This document shows, piece after piece, positions 6,971-16,916 of a stretch of 64,000 nucleotides of DNA. Origin of the DNA: Gracilibacillus caseinilyticus (GTDB taxonomy: Bacteria; Bacillota; Bacilli; Bacillales; Amphibacillaceae); assembly GCF_022919115.1 (NCBI RefSeq), contig NZ_CP095072.1, forward strand, positions 868,001 through 932,000, read 5' to 3'. The first letter of the stretch is position 1. Each line of letters opens with the position of its first letter. Under the pieces are notes generated by a model. The model made no database searches. It had not been told where the DNA came from and worked only from the letters and a program-made list of their open reading frames with translations. Both the position numbers and the translations under genes were made by a program.

Positions 6971-9900
6971 TTATTGTTCGTTTTCTTTCAGATATTCAGC
7001 TAACTCCTTAAGCGTCTGCTTTTCCTCTTCGGTCAAAGCTTCTGCAGGCGCTTTTTCCACTTGCTTCGTGAAATTATCCATCATGTTACGTTTGGCATTA
7101 GGTTGTTTTTTCGCTTCTGCTTGATCTACGAAGTGAGTTAGCTTCTTAATCAGTTTTTCATCATGATTGTTCTGTTTGATCAACATTTCGATCAATTCTT
7201 TTAAACTTTGCCAGTCAAACGTTACCTTGAATGATACCGCTTTTTCACTATGATTACCTACTTTATCGGTTGCACTCGCTTTTAGTTCGTGCTTACCAAA
7301 CCACAACTCAAAGCCATACACTTCTTGTTTATTTGAATCAATACCTGTGTCACAGTTTTTCTCTGCTACACCAGATAATGCATCCGTGAACTCACAAGCT
7401 AACGTGATCTTATCAATCAAGGTAAATTCCTGCCCATCTTCAATGGATAAAGCAATATCTGGAGCAGTTTGATCGAGATTAACTTCTACCTGATGAGCTT
7501 CTTCTTTATTGCCTGCTTCATCTTCACTCCAGTAGGATACCGTGTACTTACCATCTTCTGAAATGGTAAACTCGTTACCCTGTACCTGCTCTTGATCATT
7601 GATTTGATAGTAGGTGGAAGTCTTCGATTCATCTACTACTCTGAACTGTCCTGTTACAGGCTCTACATACCAGTCATTCTTTGTTTCCTGTTGAATATCT
7701 ACTGACGTTATTGGAGCATTTCCGTCCGGTTTATCTACCTCTACCGGAGATATAGCAGGCTGTGCTGGTATTTCCATTCCTTCGCCAATATAGAAGCTAG
7801 GATGTGGCGGCTGATTGTAGCCTACATTTTGCCATGCTACCGCTGTACGATATTGCGCATCATGCATTAAAGTAAAGATCCGTTTATCTGTTTCCTGATC
7901 GGTGAAATAAATTCGAAGCGCGGAACTGTCTTCTGTCCGCCAGATCGCTTCCTCTCTCCAGTCACCAAATATGTCCGCCTGAAGTGCTGGTGTACCTTTC
8001 GTATAGTTATTGGATAGTGTACCTTCTGCTCGTAAAAGAACGTCAGACTCTTCTGTCTCATAATTCCATTTCGAAATGACACCGACACCTTTTTCAGCCT
8101 CTTGATCCCAATCATGATCTAACAACTCTCTTTGGACGTCTCCATCCCACCAGATCGCAAAATTAGCACTTGGTATGTTGGTAGATATTTTTTCACCTGT
8201 TGCTTTATGAAGACCACCAGTCGGGCTATTCCATGCTTCATCTACTCCCCATGCTTCGGCACCTTCATACCTTGGATCAATATCGGCAACAAGGCCACGT
8301 CCCGTATCAACACCGGTATGTTCTCCCCAAATCACTTCACCTGTTTCTGCGTCACGCATATCATAACCGTATTCGGCGTCTGTATGCTCTTGTGGTGTGA
8401 AGATTTCCAGGCCATCTCGGTCCGGAATATAATCACCTACGTGTAAAGCATCCCCATGACCGAGACCGGTATTATATAATCCCGTACCATCATCATCAAT
8501 CGTAATTTGACCGTATACTACTTCTTGCTTTTGATCACCATCCACATCAGCAGTGCTTAAAGAGTGATAGCCTTGACCTTCCCAATCACTGTAGCCTTCA
8601 TCATTAGTGTCGAAGCGCCAACGCTTTTCCAATTTACCATCCGAGAAGTCATAGGCTACGACCACAGAACGTGTATAATAACCTCTTGCCATAATTAAAC
8701 TAGGATTTTCCCCGTCTAAATAAGCAACACCTGCTAAGAAACGATCTACTCGGTTACCATAACCGTCGCCCCATGAATCCACATTACCACGAGGTGGTTC
8801 ATAATCTACAGTATCAATGGCTGCACCATTCTCACCATCAAAGACTGTCAGGTATTCATCCCCTTGCAAAATGTAGCCACTGGAATTGCGATGGTCTTTT
8901 GAGCCATCACCAATGACAGTCCCTTGACCGTCAACCGTGCCGTCTGCGGTCTTCATAGCTACTTCTGACTTACCGTCACCATCAAAATCATACACGATAA
9001 ACTGCGTATAATGGGCACCTGCACGAATATTGATACCTAAATCAATGCGCCATAGTCTTGTTCCATCTAACTCATATGCATCCAGATAGACATTTCCTGT
9101 ATAACCGGTTTGCGAGTTATCATGACTATTGGATGGATCCCATTTTACGATATATTCATATTCACCGTCACCATCCACATCACCTACACTAGCATCATTC
9201 GCACTGTACGTATAAGGATCGCCAAGCGGCGTTTCACCAGCAGCAGGTTTGTTTAATGGAATGTTGAGATGACTTTCTTCTAAAGCTGTTGTTGTTGCTC
9301 TATCACCATATAATTCTCCATCTTTCACAGGGTGAATTTGGTAGGTATCACCAGATTTCCCTTCACTATCCACATAATTTGTCCGGTCGGTTATCGGCTC
9401 TTCAGTAATCTGTTCACCGTTACGGTATACGTGAAATCCAAGGTCAGTTGGATCTGTGCCTAAATATCTCCAGCTAACGAGAATACCTTCTTCATTTGGT
9501 ACAGCGATTGCTGCTCTCGTCAGGTCTTCCATTTGTTTCGATAGAACAGTATCAGATGGTGATTCCATCGTGTTAGACGCTTCTGAAAGTCCGCCACCAT
9601 TTACCGCTTTAACCTGATAATAATAAGGAACGGTTGTTAACACATCTTTATCTGTAAAAGAGGCACTATCCGACGTACCGATTAATTGATATTCGCCGTC
9701 TTCTTTTTCAGCTCGGTATACGTTATAAGAAATAGCACCTTCCACACTATCCCACGCTAACGTTACTTCACGCTTATCATAATCTTGAACAGAAAGATTT
9801 CCAGGTGCACTCGGAACCTCCACTGATTCATCTACCATCGTTACTGAAAGAGTTTCCGATTCTACGGTTTCGGTACCAAGTGCATTTACTGTTGTTACAT

Positions 9901-12067
9901 AGTACTCATACGTAATACCAGGTTTAGTGGTATCATCCGTATACGAGGCTTCCTTAGTCGTTCCAATTTTTTCTGCCTTAGCAGCACCTTCCGCTTTACG
10001 ATAAACATTATAATGATCTGCTCCAGCTGCTTCTGCCCATCCAATGGTAGCAGAAACATTATCACTCTCTAATGATTTATCCAAAACTTCCAAATCATAC
10101 GGAGCAAGTAGAATTGGTGTAATTTCCAATCCATTGGCAATACCAGTTTGTCCACCAAAATGAAAATTCATATTTCCATCTTTAACCGGCACTTCCGGTA
10201 CCACCTTATCAGTCGAGCTTTGTTTACCCGCAGAAATGGTTCCATAACCAACATCCTCAATCGATAAGTCTGTTCGTGCAGAACCTAAGAAATCACCAAC
10301 ATAGACTTTGACTGAATACAGACCATTTGGAAGATCCACTTGAAAATCCCACCCAGTGTTAAAATAACCAATCCAGTCACGTAGCAGATCATCGCCACCC
10401 CGATCTCTCGTTATGACGCCTTCATTATTTAATAACCCATACCCTGTTTCTTCTGAATACACAGTATCAGTCGTCACAGAGGTATAGCCATCTTTGGTAG
10501 GAGAACCAGATTGTTCAAAATCATATTTATATGTTGCTTCTTTTGTCACAATAATCACCGTATCAGATGCTTCTGATTCACCCTTCGCATTGACTGCTTT
10601 TATTACGATATTGTACGATTCTCCTTCTTCCATTCCGGATAAGTTGGTTTGGGAAACAGTTGAACTACCAACAAGCTGATAATCTTCTTCTGCTTCTTTC
10701 CTCCGATAGACTCGATAGATATCCGCTTCTTCCACATCATTCCATGACAATACAGCTCCTGCGTTACTGACATTAGAAACTTGGATATTTTCTGGTTTGG
10801 CAGGAACATTTTCAGGTGGTTCGATATTTTTTACATAAGATGCTAACTCTGTATCTAACGATTCGATCCCTTCCGATAAGAGTCTTGCAACTTGTATTGC
10901 ACCATACTCTTGGAAATGTGTATTATCCTCAACACCATTCGGGAATGCGTCATAAATACCTGGGTCTGCATGAAGGAATATTGCCTTTGTACCCTCTGGA
11001 CCAACTTTATTGAAATATGATCTGCTTCGTTGATTCAGATCCACCAGCAGTACATCCAGATCTTCCGCTACTTCTTCCATACCTTCTTTATACTCTGGGA
11101 AACTAACATTGAATTCACCAGTTTCAGAGTCATAATCACGTCTATTAACTGGTGTCACCAAAATCGGTATAGCGCCACGTTGGCGAACACCTTCAACATA
11201 ATCTTCTAAATATCCTTTATATTCTTCCACTGTCGTATACCGTTCAGGACGGCTGATCGTGGCATCATTATGACCGAACTGGATCAGTAAATAATCCTTT
11301 GGTTTCATCTCACGCAATATCGTGTCATAACGACCTTCGGTAATAAACGTTTTCGAGCTTCGTCCACCAATCGCATGATTAGCTACAGTAATATCATCCG
11401 TGAAAAAACGATCAAGCATTTGTCCCCAGCCAGCTTGCGGCTTCCAATAAGGATCATAAGTCTGTGCCGTAGAATCACTGGCCACATAGACTGTCGGATT
11501 CTCACTTGCCGATCTTTCCGAAAGTTTACGGATAACTAATCCGTTAATTTTCGGAGTATTTCCTGTTAAAGCAACAGATAATTTGCCATCAATAAGTGCA
11601 ATTTCAAATGTTCTCTCCATATACTCCGAGCTACTGAATGTCGTATTTTGCACCTTCTGAATTGATTCTACTTTCACACCTACATTTGATTCTTCCGCAG
11701 AGTCGCCTGCAATCACGGTAACTTCATAATCACCTGGTTCGAGATCAACTTCAAACGCTGTATCGCTGTATGTAACACCTGTTGATTGCACCGTATCCTC
11801 TGCATCTGTAGTGAAACTGCTTACATTTGCAGTATCCAGAAAACCATATCCTGCGTCCTCTGAATATTTCGTTTGATCGGATATGCCGATGTAACCGTCC
11901 GATGCCCCATTATCTTCTTTACCAAAATCAAATTGCATCACTTCCGTATCCGTCTCTTCCGCAGCATGAATCGTTGATGTACGATTACCAAAAGAAGATG
12001 CAGGAAATACAATCATCATACACAAAACAATAAGTGTTGCTTTCTTACACTTTCTAAACGCTTTCAT
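6971..12067 (-). CDS. Secreted multidomain rhamnogalacturonan acetylesterase (CE12) - lyase (PL11)
   Basis: A 1698-residue exported enzyme. Residues 1-35 are a signal peptide. Residues 43-181 are a carbohydrate-binding-like sandwich. Residues 191-402 are a CE12 SGNH esterase: catalytic Ser in VASDST, Asn in NHAIGG, GHND, and Asp/His in DNTHF. An FN3 domain (about 424-507), a second sandwich (513-651) and two FN3 domains (653-838) follow. Residues about 846-1433 are a PL11 rhamnogalacturonan lyase like B. subtilis YesW/YesX, with calcium-loop repeats DVDGDGE, DFDGDGKSE and DVDGDQKQE. The tail has two Ig-like domains (1450-1615) and a charged helical end. It would deacetylate and cleave the pectin RG-I backbone outside the cell. 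No anchor motif is seen; the tail may bind the wall. A cre-like site lies upstream. Confidence 0.93.
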   Translation of the reverse strand: MKAFRKCKKATLIVLCMMIVFPASSFGNRTSTIHAAEETDTEVMQFDFGKEDNGASDGYIGISDQTKYSEDAGYGFLDTANVSSFTTDAEDTVQSTGVTYSDTAFEVDLEPGDYEVTVIAGDSAEESNVGVKVESIQKVQNTTFSSSEYMERTFEIALIDGKLSVALTGNTPKINGLVIRKLSERSASENPTVYVASDSTAQTYDPYWKPQAGWGQMLDRFFTDDITVANHAIGGRSSKTFITEGRYDTILREMKPKDYLLIQFGHNDATISRPERYTTVEEYKGYLEDYVEGVRQRGAIPILVTPVNRRDYDSETGEFNVSFPEYKEGMEEVAEDLDVLLVDLNQRSRSYFNKVGPEGTKAIFLHADPGIYDAFPNGVEDNTHFQEYGAIQVARLLSEGIESLDTELASYVKNIEPPENVPAKPENIQVSNVSNAGAVLSWNDVEEADIYRVYRRKEAEEDYQLVGSSTVSQTNLSGMEEGESYNIVIKAVNAKGESEASDTVIIVTKEATYKYDFEQSGSPTKDGYTSVTTDTVYSEETGYGLLNNEGVITRDRGGDDLLRDWIGYFNTGWDFQVDLPNGLYSVKVYVGDFLGSARTDLSIEDVGYGTISAGKQSSTDKVVPEVPVKDGNMNFHFGGQTGIANGLEITPILLAPYDLEVLDKSLESDNVSATIGWAEAAGADHYNVYRKAEGAAKAEKIGTTKEASYTDDTTKPGITYEYYVTTVNALGTETVESETLSVTMVDESVEVPSAPGNLSVQDYDKREVTLAWDSVEGAISYNVYRAEKEDGEYQLIGTSDSASFTDKDVLTTVPYYYQVKAVNGGGLSEASNTMESPSDTVLSKQMEDLTRAAIAVPNEEGILVSWRYLGTDPTDLGFHVYRNGEQITEEPITDRTNYVDSEGKSGDTYQIHPVKDGELYGDRATTTALEESHLNIPLNKPAAGETPLGDPYTYSANDASVGDVDGDGEYEYIVKWDPSNSHDNSQTGYTGNVYLDAYELDGTRLWRIDLGINIRAGAHYTQFIVYDFDGDGKSEVAMKTADGTVDGQGTVIGDGSKDHRNSSGYILQGDEYLTVFDGENGAAIDTVDYEPPRGNVDSWGDGYGNRVDRFLAGVAYLDGENPSLIMARGYYTRSVVVAYDFSDGKLEKRWRFDTNDEGYSDWEGQGYHSLSTADVDGDQKQEVVYGQITIDDDGTGLYNTGLGHGDALHVGDYIPDRDGLEIFTPQEHTDAEYGYDMRDAETGEVIWGEHTGVDTGRGLVADIDPRYEGAEAWGVDEAWNSPTGGLHKATGEKISTNIPSANFAIWWDGDVQRELLDHDWDQEAEKGVGVISKWNYETEESDVLLRAEGTLSNNYTKGTPALQADIFGDWREEAIWRTEDSSALRIYFTDQETDKRIFTLMHDAQYRTAVAWQNVGYNQPPHPSFYIGEGMEIPAQPAISPVEVDKPDGNAPITSVDIQQETKNDWYVEPVTGQFRVVDESKTSTYYQINDQEQVQGNEFTISEDGKYTVSYWSEDEAGNKEEAHQVEVNLDQTAPDIALSIEDGQEFTLIDKITLACEFTDALSGVAEKNCDTGIDSNKQEVYGFELWFGKHELKASATDKVGNHSEKAVSFKVTFDWQSLKELIEMLIKQNNHDEKLIKKLTHFVDQAEAKKQPNAKRNMMDNFTKQVEKAPAEALTEEEKQTLKELAEYLKENEQ

Positions 12068-12150
12068 AAGTCAGCTCCTCATTTACTAAAATGCATGACT
12101 GTTCTGGGTGTATGCAAAAGTGTATACTCCCTCCTTTCCTCTCATAATAA

Positions 12151-12164
12151 AGTAATCGCTTTCA
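12151..12164 (-). promoter_or_regulatory. cre-like site (CcpA) upstream of the pectinase
   Basis: On the minus strand this reads TGAAAGCGATTACT, matching 13 of 14 positions of the Bacillus catabolite-response consensus TGWAANCGNTNWCA. It lies 84 bases before the pectinase start, where repression by CcpA would make sense. The rest of 12068-12336 shows no gene. Confidence 0.55.
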
Positions 12165-12336
12165 CAGAAGCAATGGTAACAGTTTCCTTTTTAAAGAACA
12201 ATAGGAATTTATTCACTATTTCGTCGGAGGTATTAGATAGATTTGCTTGTTTTTGCTACCTATGTACTAAATTAAATGAATTCCCTACAAAAGTACTAAA
12301 CCCAGATTCCGCTAACTTAAGCATGATAAAACTACC

Positions 12337-12755
12337 TATAATACGGATTATGTCAACTAGCTGCTTAGTGGTAATTTTGAAATATTTTATCTGCTAGACT
12401 ACCGCTCCGGCCAACCACTTCGCGTCCTGCGGGGCACGGCTGAAGCTAACTTTGTGAAGAAGACCACTTCACAAAGTGGATCTTCAGCACCTGCACGTCC
12501 CGTGGGAGTCTACGTGGTTGGCCTGCGCTAGGATAAGTATTCTACAACGATTGTAAGAGCTAGCATATTAAGCTAATACATATATAATAGTATTTGAATT
12601 CATAACATAATGCCCAGCATCCCAGCTTTTATATGATCCATGTGTTGTAGCACTTTACTTAAGCGTAAGAAATATGCGGAGCATTGCTAAGCAGATAAAA
12701 CCTATCAAGATTACCACATTAACATACAGTTCCACTTTACATAATCCGTATTATA
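12337..12755. repeat. Palindromic MITE-like element, copy A
   Basis: Bounded by perfect 17-base inverted ends, TATAATACGGATTATGT at 12337-12353 and its complement at 12739-12755. Inside them a longer imperfect inverted repeat continues (GGTAATTTTGA near the left; its partner near 12700). A long stem-loop occupies about 12407-12523: GGCCAACCAC pairs with GTGGTTGGCC, GCTGAAG with CTTCAGC, and CTTTGTGAAG with CTTCACAAAG. A second stem found in copy B is reduced here to one arm near 12660-12690. No protein is encoded. Confidence 0.85.
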
Positions 12756-12872
12756 AGAACCCTTACTTTTTCACCCTTCGACTCTTCTGCCTTTAGCCGT
12801 AATGATGAAGTATATTTCTTTCTGGCTCACAAAAAAGGAACGCTGCAGACTCGCTACAACGTAAGAGTTTTC

Positions 12873-13835
12873 TTATTTAAACCAACCTTTTTTCCAAAAC
12901 CAAATGATCATCCCTACGCCCACTACCAGCATGACAGCCAATGAAATAAAATAGCCGTAACGCATATGTAATTCCGGCATATATTGAAAATTCATGCCAT
13001 AAATACCTGCGATAAAGGTTAGCGGGACGAACACTGATGTAATAATGGTTAAAAGCTTCATTACATTATTTGTTTGCAAGGAATTCATCGACATATAACT
13101 ATCACGTATATCTACGGTTATCTCTCTATTCGACATCACCATTTCAGATAATTTCAAAAGGTGGTCATAAATATCTGAATAATACTCCCTTTTTCCACGA
13201 ATGCCATCCAGATGTTGGGAATTAAGCATTCGATATAGTAAGTCTCGCATCGGGTGGATGACATGTCTAAGCGTCAATAATTGATAGCGTGTATCAAATA
13301 ACTCTGTCATTAACTGATTCATCGATTTATTGTGAGTGTTTTCCTCAATTTTGTCCAAATTGTCCTCGATCTCATATAAATAAGGGAAATAATTATCAAC
13401 TATCTTGTCTAATATCTGATAGAAAACAAAATAAGTATCCCATTTTTCTACCTTTACTTTTCCATGCGCTAACCTTTCCCGCACATAGGATACTTCTTTA
13501 GAAGGCTGACGGTGAAAGCTAACTACGAACTGATCGCCGACAAAAAAATTAATTTCTTCTTTTATCAACTCGTCTTCATCCTTGTCCTCTTTGACAAAAT
13601 GAGTGACAAAGAAAGTATGATCATCATAGTAATCCAGCTTGGGCCGCTGCAGGCGCTGAATACAATCTTCTATCGCTAACGGATGAAATTGAAATGTCTT
13701 GGATAAATGCTGTATTTCTTCATCTGTTGGTGTATCAAAATCAACCCAAAACCATTTGTAGACTTCCAAATTTGCTTCCGGTGCAATATCTGTTTCTATC
13801 TGGTTATCATGAGTAATACCAAGTGTATGTATCAT
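12873..13835 (-). CDS. corA: CorA-family magnesium/cobalt transporter
   Basis: About 320 residues, the usual length. The C-terminus has two transmembrane helices, with the signature YGMNF at the end of the first and a short loop (FQYMPELHMRYG) before the second, then a basic tail WFWKKGWFK. The N-terminal cytoplasmic part forms the funnel domain that gates the pentamer by sensing magnesium. I place the start at ATG 13835, eleven bases after GTGGAGG; the GTG at 13853 is inside that site. It stands alone and is followed on the minus strand by a copy of the palindromic repeat. Confidence 0.93.
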   Translation of the reverse strand: MIHTLGITHDNQIETDIAPEANLEVYKWFWVDFDTPTDEEIQHLSKTFQFHPLAIEDCIQRLQRPKLDYYDDHTFFVTHFVKEDKDEDELIKEEINFFVGDQFVVSFHRQPSKEVSYVRERLAHGKVKVEKWDTYFVFYQILDKIVDNYFPYLYEIEDNLDKIEENTHNKSMNQLMTELFDTRYQLLTLRHVIHPMRDLLYRMLNSQHLDGIRGKREYYSDIYDHLLKLSEMVMSNREITVDIRDSYMSMNSLQTNNVMKLLTIITSVFVPLTFIAGIYGMNFQYMPELHMRYGYFISLAVMLVVGVGMIIWFWKKGWFK

Positions 13836-13921
13836 GTAATCATAAACCTCCACTTCATGCTGACAATATCCTTCTATTCTTTATATACCCTTAAACGGTA
13901 TATATTAAAAATGGGTGTCTA

Positions 13922-14794
13922 TTAATGAATATCTCTTTTCTTGAAATTACCGCCTTTTACCTCCGAAACATCATAAATGGCTACAAATGCACCTGGGTCA
14001 ATCTCATTAATAATTTCCTTCAATTTACTTTCTTCCAAACGGTTAATAATACAGGTAATTTCTTTGAATTTCTCATTGGAATAACCGCCCATTGCCAATG
14101 TATAAGTAGCACCGCGTCCTAATCGGTCACGTATCGTCTCCACAACTAATTCAGGCTTGGAAGAAATAATGGTAAACGTTTTGGATCCACTCAGACCTTC
14201 TTCGACAATATGGATAACTTTGGACGCAATATAATAAGCAATTGCTGATAAAATAGCACCCTGCAAACCAAAGACGGTCGAAACGATAATAAAGACAAAT
14301 AAATTCAAAAATAGAATTAAATCACTTGTTCCAAACGGAAGCTTTCTTGAAAGTAGTACGGCTAACATATCAATACCATCAAGCGCACCGCCATTACGGA
14401 GAGCAAGCCCCATTCCAAATCCAAGTATCACGCCACCAACTACAGTAATTAATAACGTATCTCCTTCTATAATCGGAGAAATGTGATGCATAAGACTTGT
14501 TCCAATCGAGAGTGACAAAATTCCGATCACAGAATAAAACGCAAAACTTTTACCAATTTGCTTATAACCCAAATAGACAAAAGGAATATTCAATACCGTA
14601 ATAAATACACCCAATGGCCAGGAAAACACCTGTGAGCCGACAATACTTATTCCGGTTATGCCACCGTCTGACACATTATTTGGAATTAATACCGATTCCA
14701 AACCATATGCCGCTATAAATCCTCCAAGTATGATAAGAATGGCTCTAGCAACCATCCGAAGTTTACTGCGCCTTTTCTTCGATAAAGTTGTCAT
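13922..14794 (-). CDS. YitT family membrane protein (DUF161 + DUF2179)
   Basis: About 290 residues. The N-terminal half has five or six membrane helices typical of the YitT/DUF161 domain (AAYGLESVLIPNNVSDGGIT, then GGVILGFGMGLALRNGGALDG). The C-terminal DUF2179 domain (about residues 205-285) is soluble, with RGATYTLAMGGYSNEKFKEI. Function is unknown for the family, often guessed to be transport. Start at ATG 14794, seven bases after AAAGGA. It is followed on the minus strand by corA, 86 bases away. Confidence 0.9.
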   Translation of the reverse strand: MTTLSKKRRSKLRMVARAILIILGGFIAAYGLESVLIPNNVSDGGITGISIVGSQVFSWPLGVFITVLNIPFVYLGYKQIGKSFAFYSVIGILSLSIGTSLMHHISPIIEGDTLLITVVGGVILGFGMGLALRNGGALDGIDMLAVLLSRKLPFGTSDLILFLNLFVFIIVSTVFGLQGAILSAIAYYIASKVIHIVEEGLSGSKTFTIISSKPELVVETIRDRLGRGATYTLAMGGYSNEKFKEITCIINRLEESKLKEIINEIDPGAFVAIYDVSEVKGGNFKKRDIH

Positions 14795-14870
14795 GTTCAT
14801 TTCCTTTCTTTCGACAGATTTACTGTTTGTTTTTAAAAAACCAGGCTGCAATTCAACCGATCCTAAGCGA

Positions 14871-15035
14871 TATAACCATTTTGAAATGTGTTACTTGCTA
14901 GGTTATCGCTCCTGCCAACCACTCCATGTCCCACAGGACGCGGATCATACGTTCGAATCTTTGCTAAGCACCTATAACATATCAAAATTACCACATAGTA
15001 ATACATTTCCACTTTATATAATCCGTTTTATATTA
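14871..15035. repeat. Palindromic MITE-like element, degenerate copy D
   Basis: The left part (TTGAAATGTGTTACTTGCTA, then TCGCTCCTGCCAACCACT) matches the left inner arm of copy A at 12377-12420. The right end reads ACTTTATATAATCCGTTTTA, a decayed form of the A end. The central hairpin is almost wholly deleted. The stretch 14852-15164 holds nothing else that I recognise. Confidence 0.65.
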
Positions 15036-15164
15036 ATCCATTCCTTTATTTTTCAACGCGCCACTCACCTTTATGCCAAATATAAAAAATATACCTTTCA
15101 TTTTAGTATAGATGATTGGTTGACCACATGTAAGAAATTACGGAAACAGGATATGAACAAAGCA

Positions 15165-15926
15165 TTAATTCTTCACCCAGTATTCGGTACAATCTTTGCT
15201 CCGATTAAGAAAACCATATTCAATCAGATATCGACGAATTGTTACAAAATCATTGTAAATCTCTTTTAATATCTCGTTCACTTCTTTTTCCTTGTAGACT
15301 TTCCGCATTTCAAATCGTTTGGCAATATTCTGTAGAACAATAATTTTTCTTTTTTCCTTACTTGGAAAGGTTTCCAATGCACCGTCTACTCCTTGTTTAA
15401 AATAAGTGTTTAATATTTTTTGCTTCTCCTCTTCGGTCGTTGCATAGCGATCATCCACCATGGTTGCCCCCTTATGAAATTCAACTAATTTTTCTTGCTT
15501 TTGTTGTGTAGAATCAAGCAAATTCATTAATGTCAAAAATACTTTTGCCTGCTTTTCCCTTTCTCTTAATTTAAAACGATGATTGCGAATCGTTGAAGTA
15601 CTGCCGCCATTCTGCTGCTTGACAATTTCTTTATCTGTTAATCCTTCTTTAAAACAAAGCAGTAAGTCCTGTTGATGTTCCGACAGTCCTGTATTCTTTT
15701 TCCCTAACTTGATTAAATAATGGAAGACAGAAATATGTGTCGCTTCGATATGATGTACAACAGCCCTTCTTGCTTCAAATAAAGTGTCATCAATTGGGTA
15801 AATAATGCCATCTTCAAACTTTTGATTACATAACAAACAGACATATTCTTGTTCTTCTCGTTCGTACACATAACCTTTTGAAAGCTCGTCAATGGTCGCA
15901 TTCCAAAAACGTTCTGAATTAGACAT
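15165..15926 (-). CDS. DUF2087-domain transcriptional regulator
   Basis: 253 residues. The N-terminal 65 residues carry a zinc-finger-like pattern, C-x2-C in YVCLLCNQKFEDG followed by VVHHIEATH. A LuxR-like helix-turn-helix follows (LSEHQQDLLLCFKEGLTDKE, then GGSTSTIRNHRFKLRE). The C-terminal 80 residues match DUF2087 (YKEKEVNEILKEIYNDFVTI, then RRYLIEYGFLNRSKD). Such proteins are annotated as regulators in Bacillales; target unknown. It is monocistronic. Confidence 0.82.
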   Translation of the reverse strand: MSNSERFWNATIDELSKGYVYEREEQEYVCLLCNQKFEDGIIYPIDDTLFEARRAVVHHIEATHISVFHYLIKLGKKNTGLSEHQQDLLLCFKEGLTDKEIVKQQNGGSTSTIRNHRFKLREREKQAKVFLTLMNLLDSTQQKQEKLVEFHKGATMVDDRYATTEEEKQKILNTYFKQGVDGALETFPSKEKRKIIVLQNIAKRFEMRKVYKEKEVNEILKEIYNDFVTIRRYLIEYGFLNRSKDCTEYWVKN

Positions 15927-16103
15927 TTTGTAGATGCACCTCTTTTTCGTTTATTTTTACATAGACATTATACGATTACGTTTATAAAATAGCAAGCCTG
16001 ACATAAACACCCTTCCCTTTTGTAAATCAATTAGTAGCCACGATCGTTGACTATCTGTTAGCCTAATATGGAATAGAAAATGTTGAAAGAAAGGATGATT
16101 CAG

Positions 16104-16754
16104 GTGAAAGTACTAATAGTCGGGGCAAACGGACAAATTGGGAAACATCTCGTTGCACGTATTCAAAACGAAGAGAAGCTCGAAGCGCGCGCGATGATCC
16201 GCGATGAAAAACAAGCAGGAAACTTTGAAAAATTAGGTGCTGAAGTGGCAGTCGTTGATCTGGAAGATAATATTGAAACAATCGCCAAAGCTGCAGAAGG
16301 AACAGATGCTGTTGTATTCACTGCTGGTTCCGGTCCTCATACAGGCAAAGACAAAACGATAATGATTGACTTAGATGGTGCGGTCAAAACGATCGAGGCA
16401 GCGAAAAAAGCAAACGTTCAACGCTTCATCATGATTAGCTCCTTCGACACAAGCCGTGAAGCGATTCAAGCTGCACCAGAAGGTTTTGCACCATATGTAG
16501 TGGCCAAACACTATGCAGATGAATGGCTGCTGTCGACCGAGCTTGACTATACCATCATCCATCCAGGTAAACTAACGAATGATCCTGGAACAAATCAAGT
16601 AACACTTTCTGAGAAGGTAGAACGGAATGAAGTACCCAGAGAAGATATCGCAGCTACGATTGTTGCATCCTTAAACACCCCATCAACTATTGGAAAAAGG
16701 TTTCAGGTTGTTAAAGGTAATACAGACATAGCTGATGCAGTTAAATCTATATAA
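16104..16754 (+). CDS. yhfK: NAD(P)-binding SDR-type reductase (YhfK-like)
   Basis: 216 residues with an N-terminal Rossmann motif, VLIVGANGQIGKHL, and the family segment FTAGSGPHTGKDKT, close to B. subtilis YhfK throughout (DLDGA, RFIMISS, YVVAKHYAD, YTIIHPGKL). YhfK proteins are atypical short-chain dehydrogenases of unknown substrate. I start at GTG 16104, eight bases after AAAGGA, because the family begins right before the beta strand; the ATG at 16080 would add eight residues with no ribosome site. A perfect hairpin follows the stop. Confidence 0.9.
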   Translation: MKVLIVGANGQIGKHLVARIQNEEKLEARAMIRDEKQAGNFEKLGAEVAVVDLEDNIETIAKAAEGTDAVVFTAGSGPHTGKDKTIMIDLDGAVKTIEAAKKANVQRFIMISSFDTSREAIQAAPEGFAPYVVAKHYADEWLLSTELDYTIIHPGKLTNDPGTNQVTLSEKVERNEVPREDIAATIVASLNTPSTIGKRFQVVKGNTDIADAVKSI

Positions 16755-16762
16755 TAACAGGA

Positions 16763-16794
16763 GAATGGCCAACTCAAGAAAGAGTTGGCCATTC
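16763..16794 (+). terminator. Perfect 13-base hairpin after the yhfK-like gene
   Basis: GAATGGCCAACTC and GAGTTGGCCATTC pair perfectly around a six-base loop, nine bases past the stop codon. The T tract is poor. Confidence 0.75.
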
Positions 16795-16916
16795 TATCAT
16801 ATGGAATTAAATGAATAATAAAAAGTGCAGGTCATTTTCGTGCAGTTTTTAGACTGTATTTATATTCTTCTTGTGACAGCGGTTTTCCAATTATAGTGCC
16901 TTCACCTTGTTGCTAG

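Noticed and set aside
12095..12397. 100-codon plus-strand frame before repeat A
   Set aside because: It covers the pectinase leader and the end of the repeat, has no good ribosome site and reads as low-quality protein.
12407..12523. CRISPR-like or tRNA-like structure in the GC-rich hairpin
   Set aside because: It is a single long palindrome without repeat-spacer units or tRNA consensus boxes.
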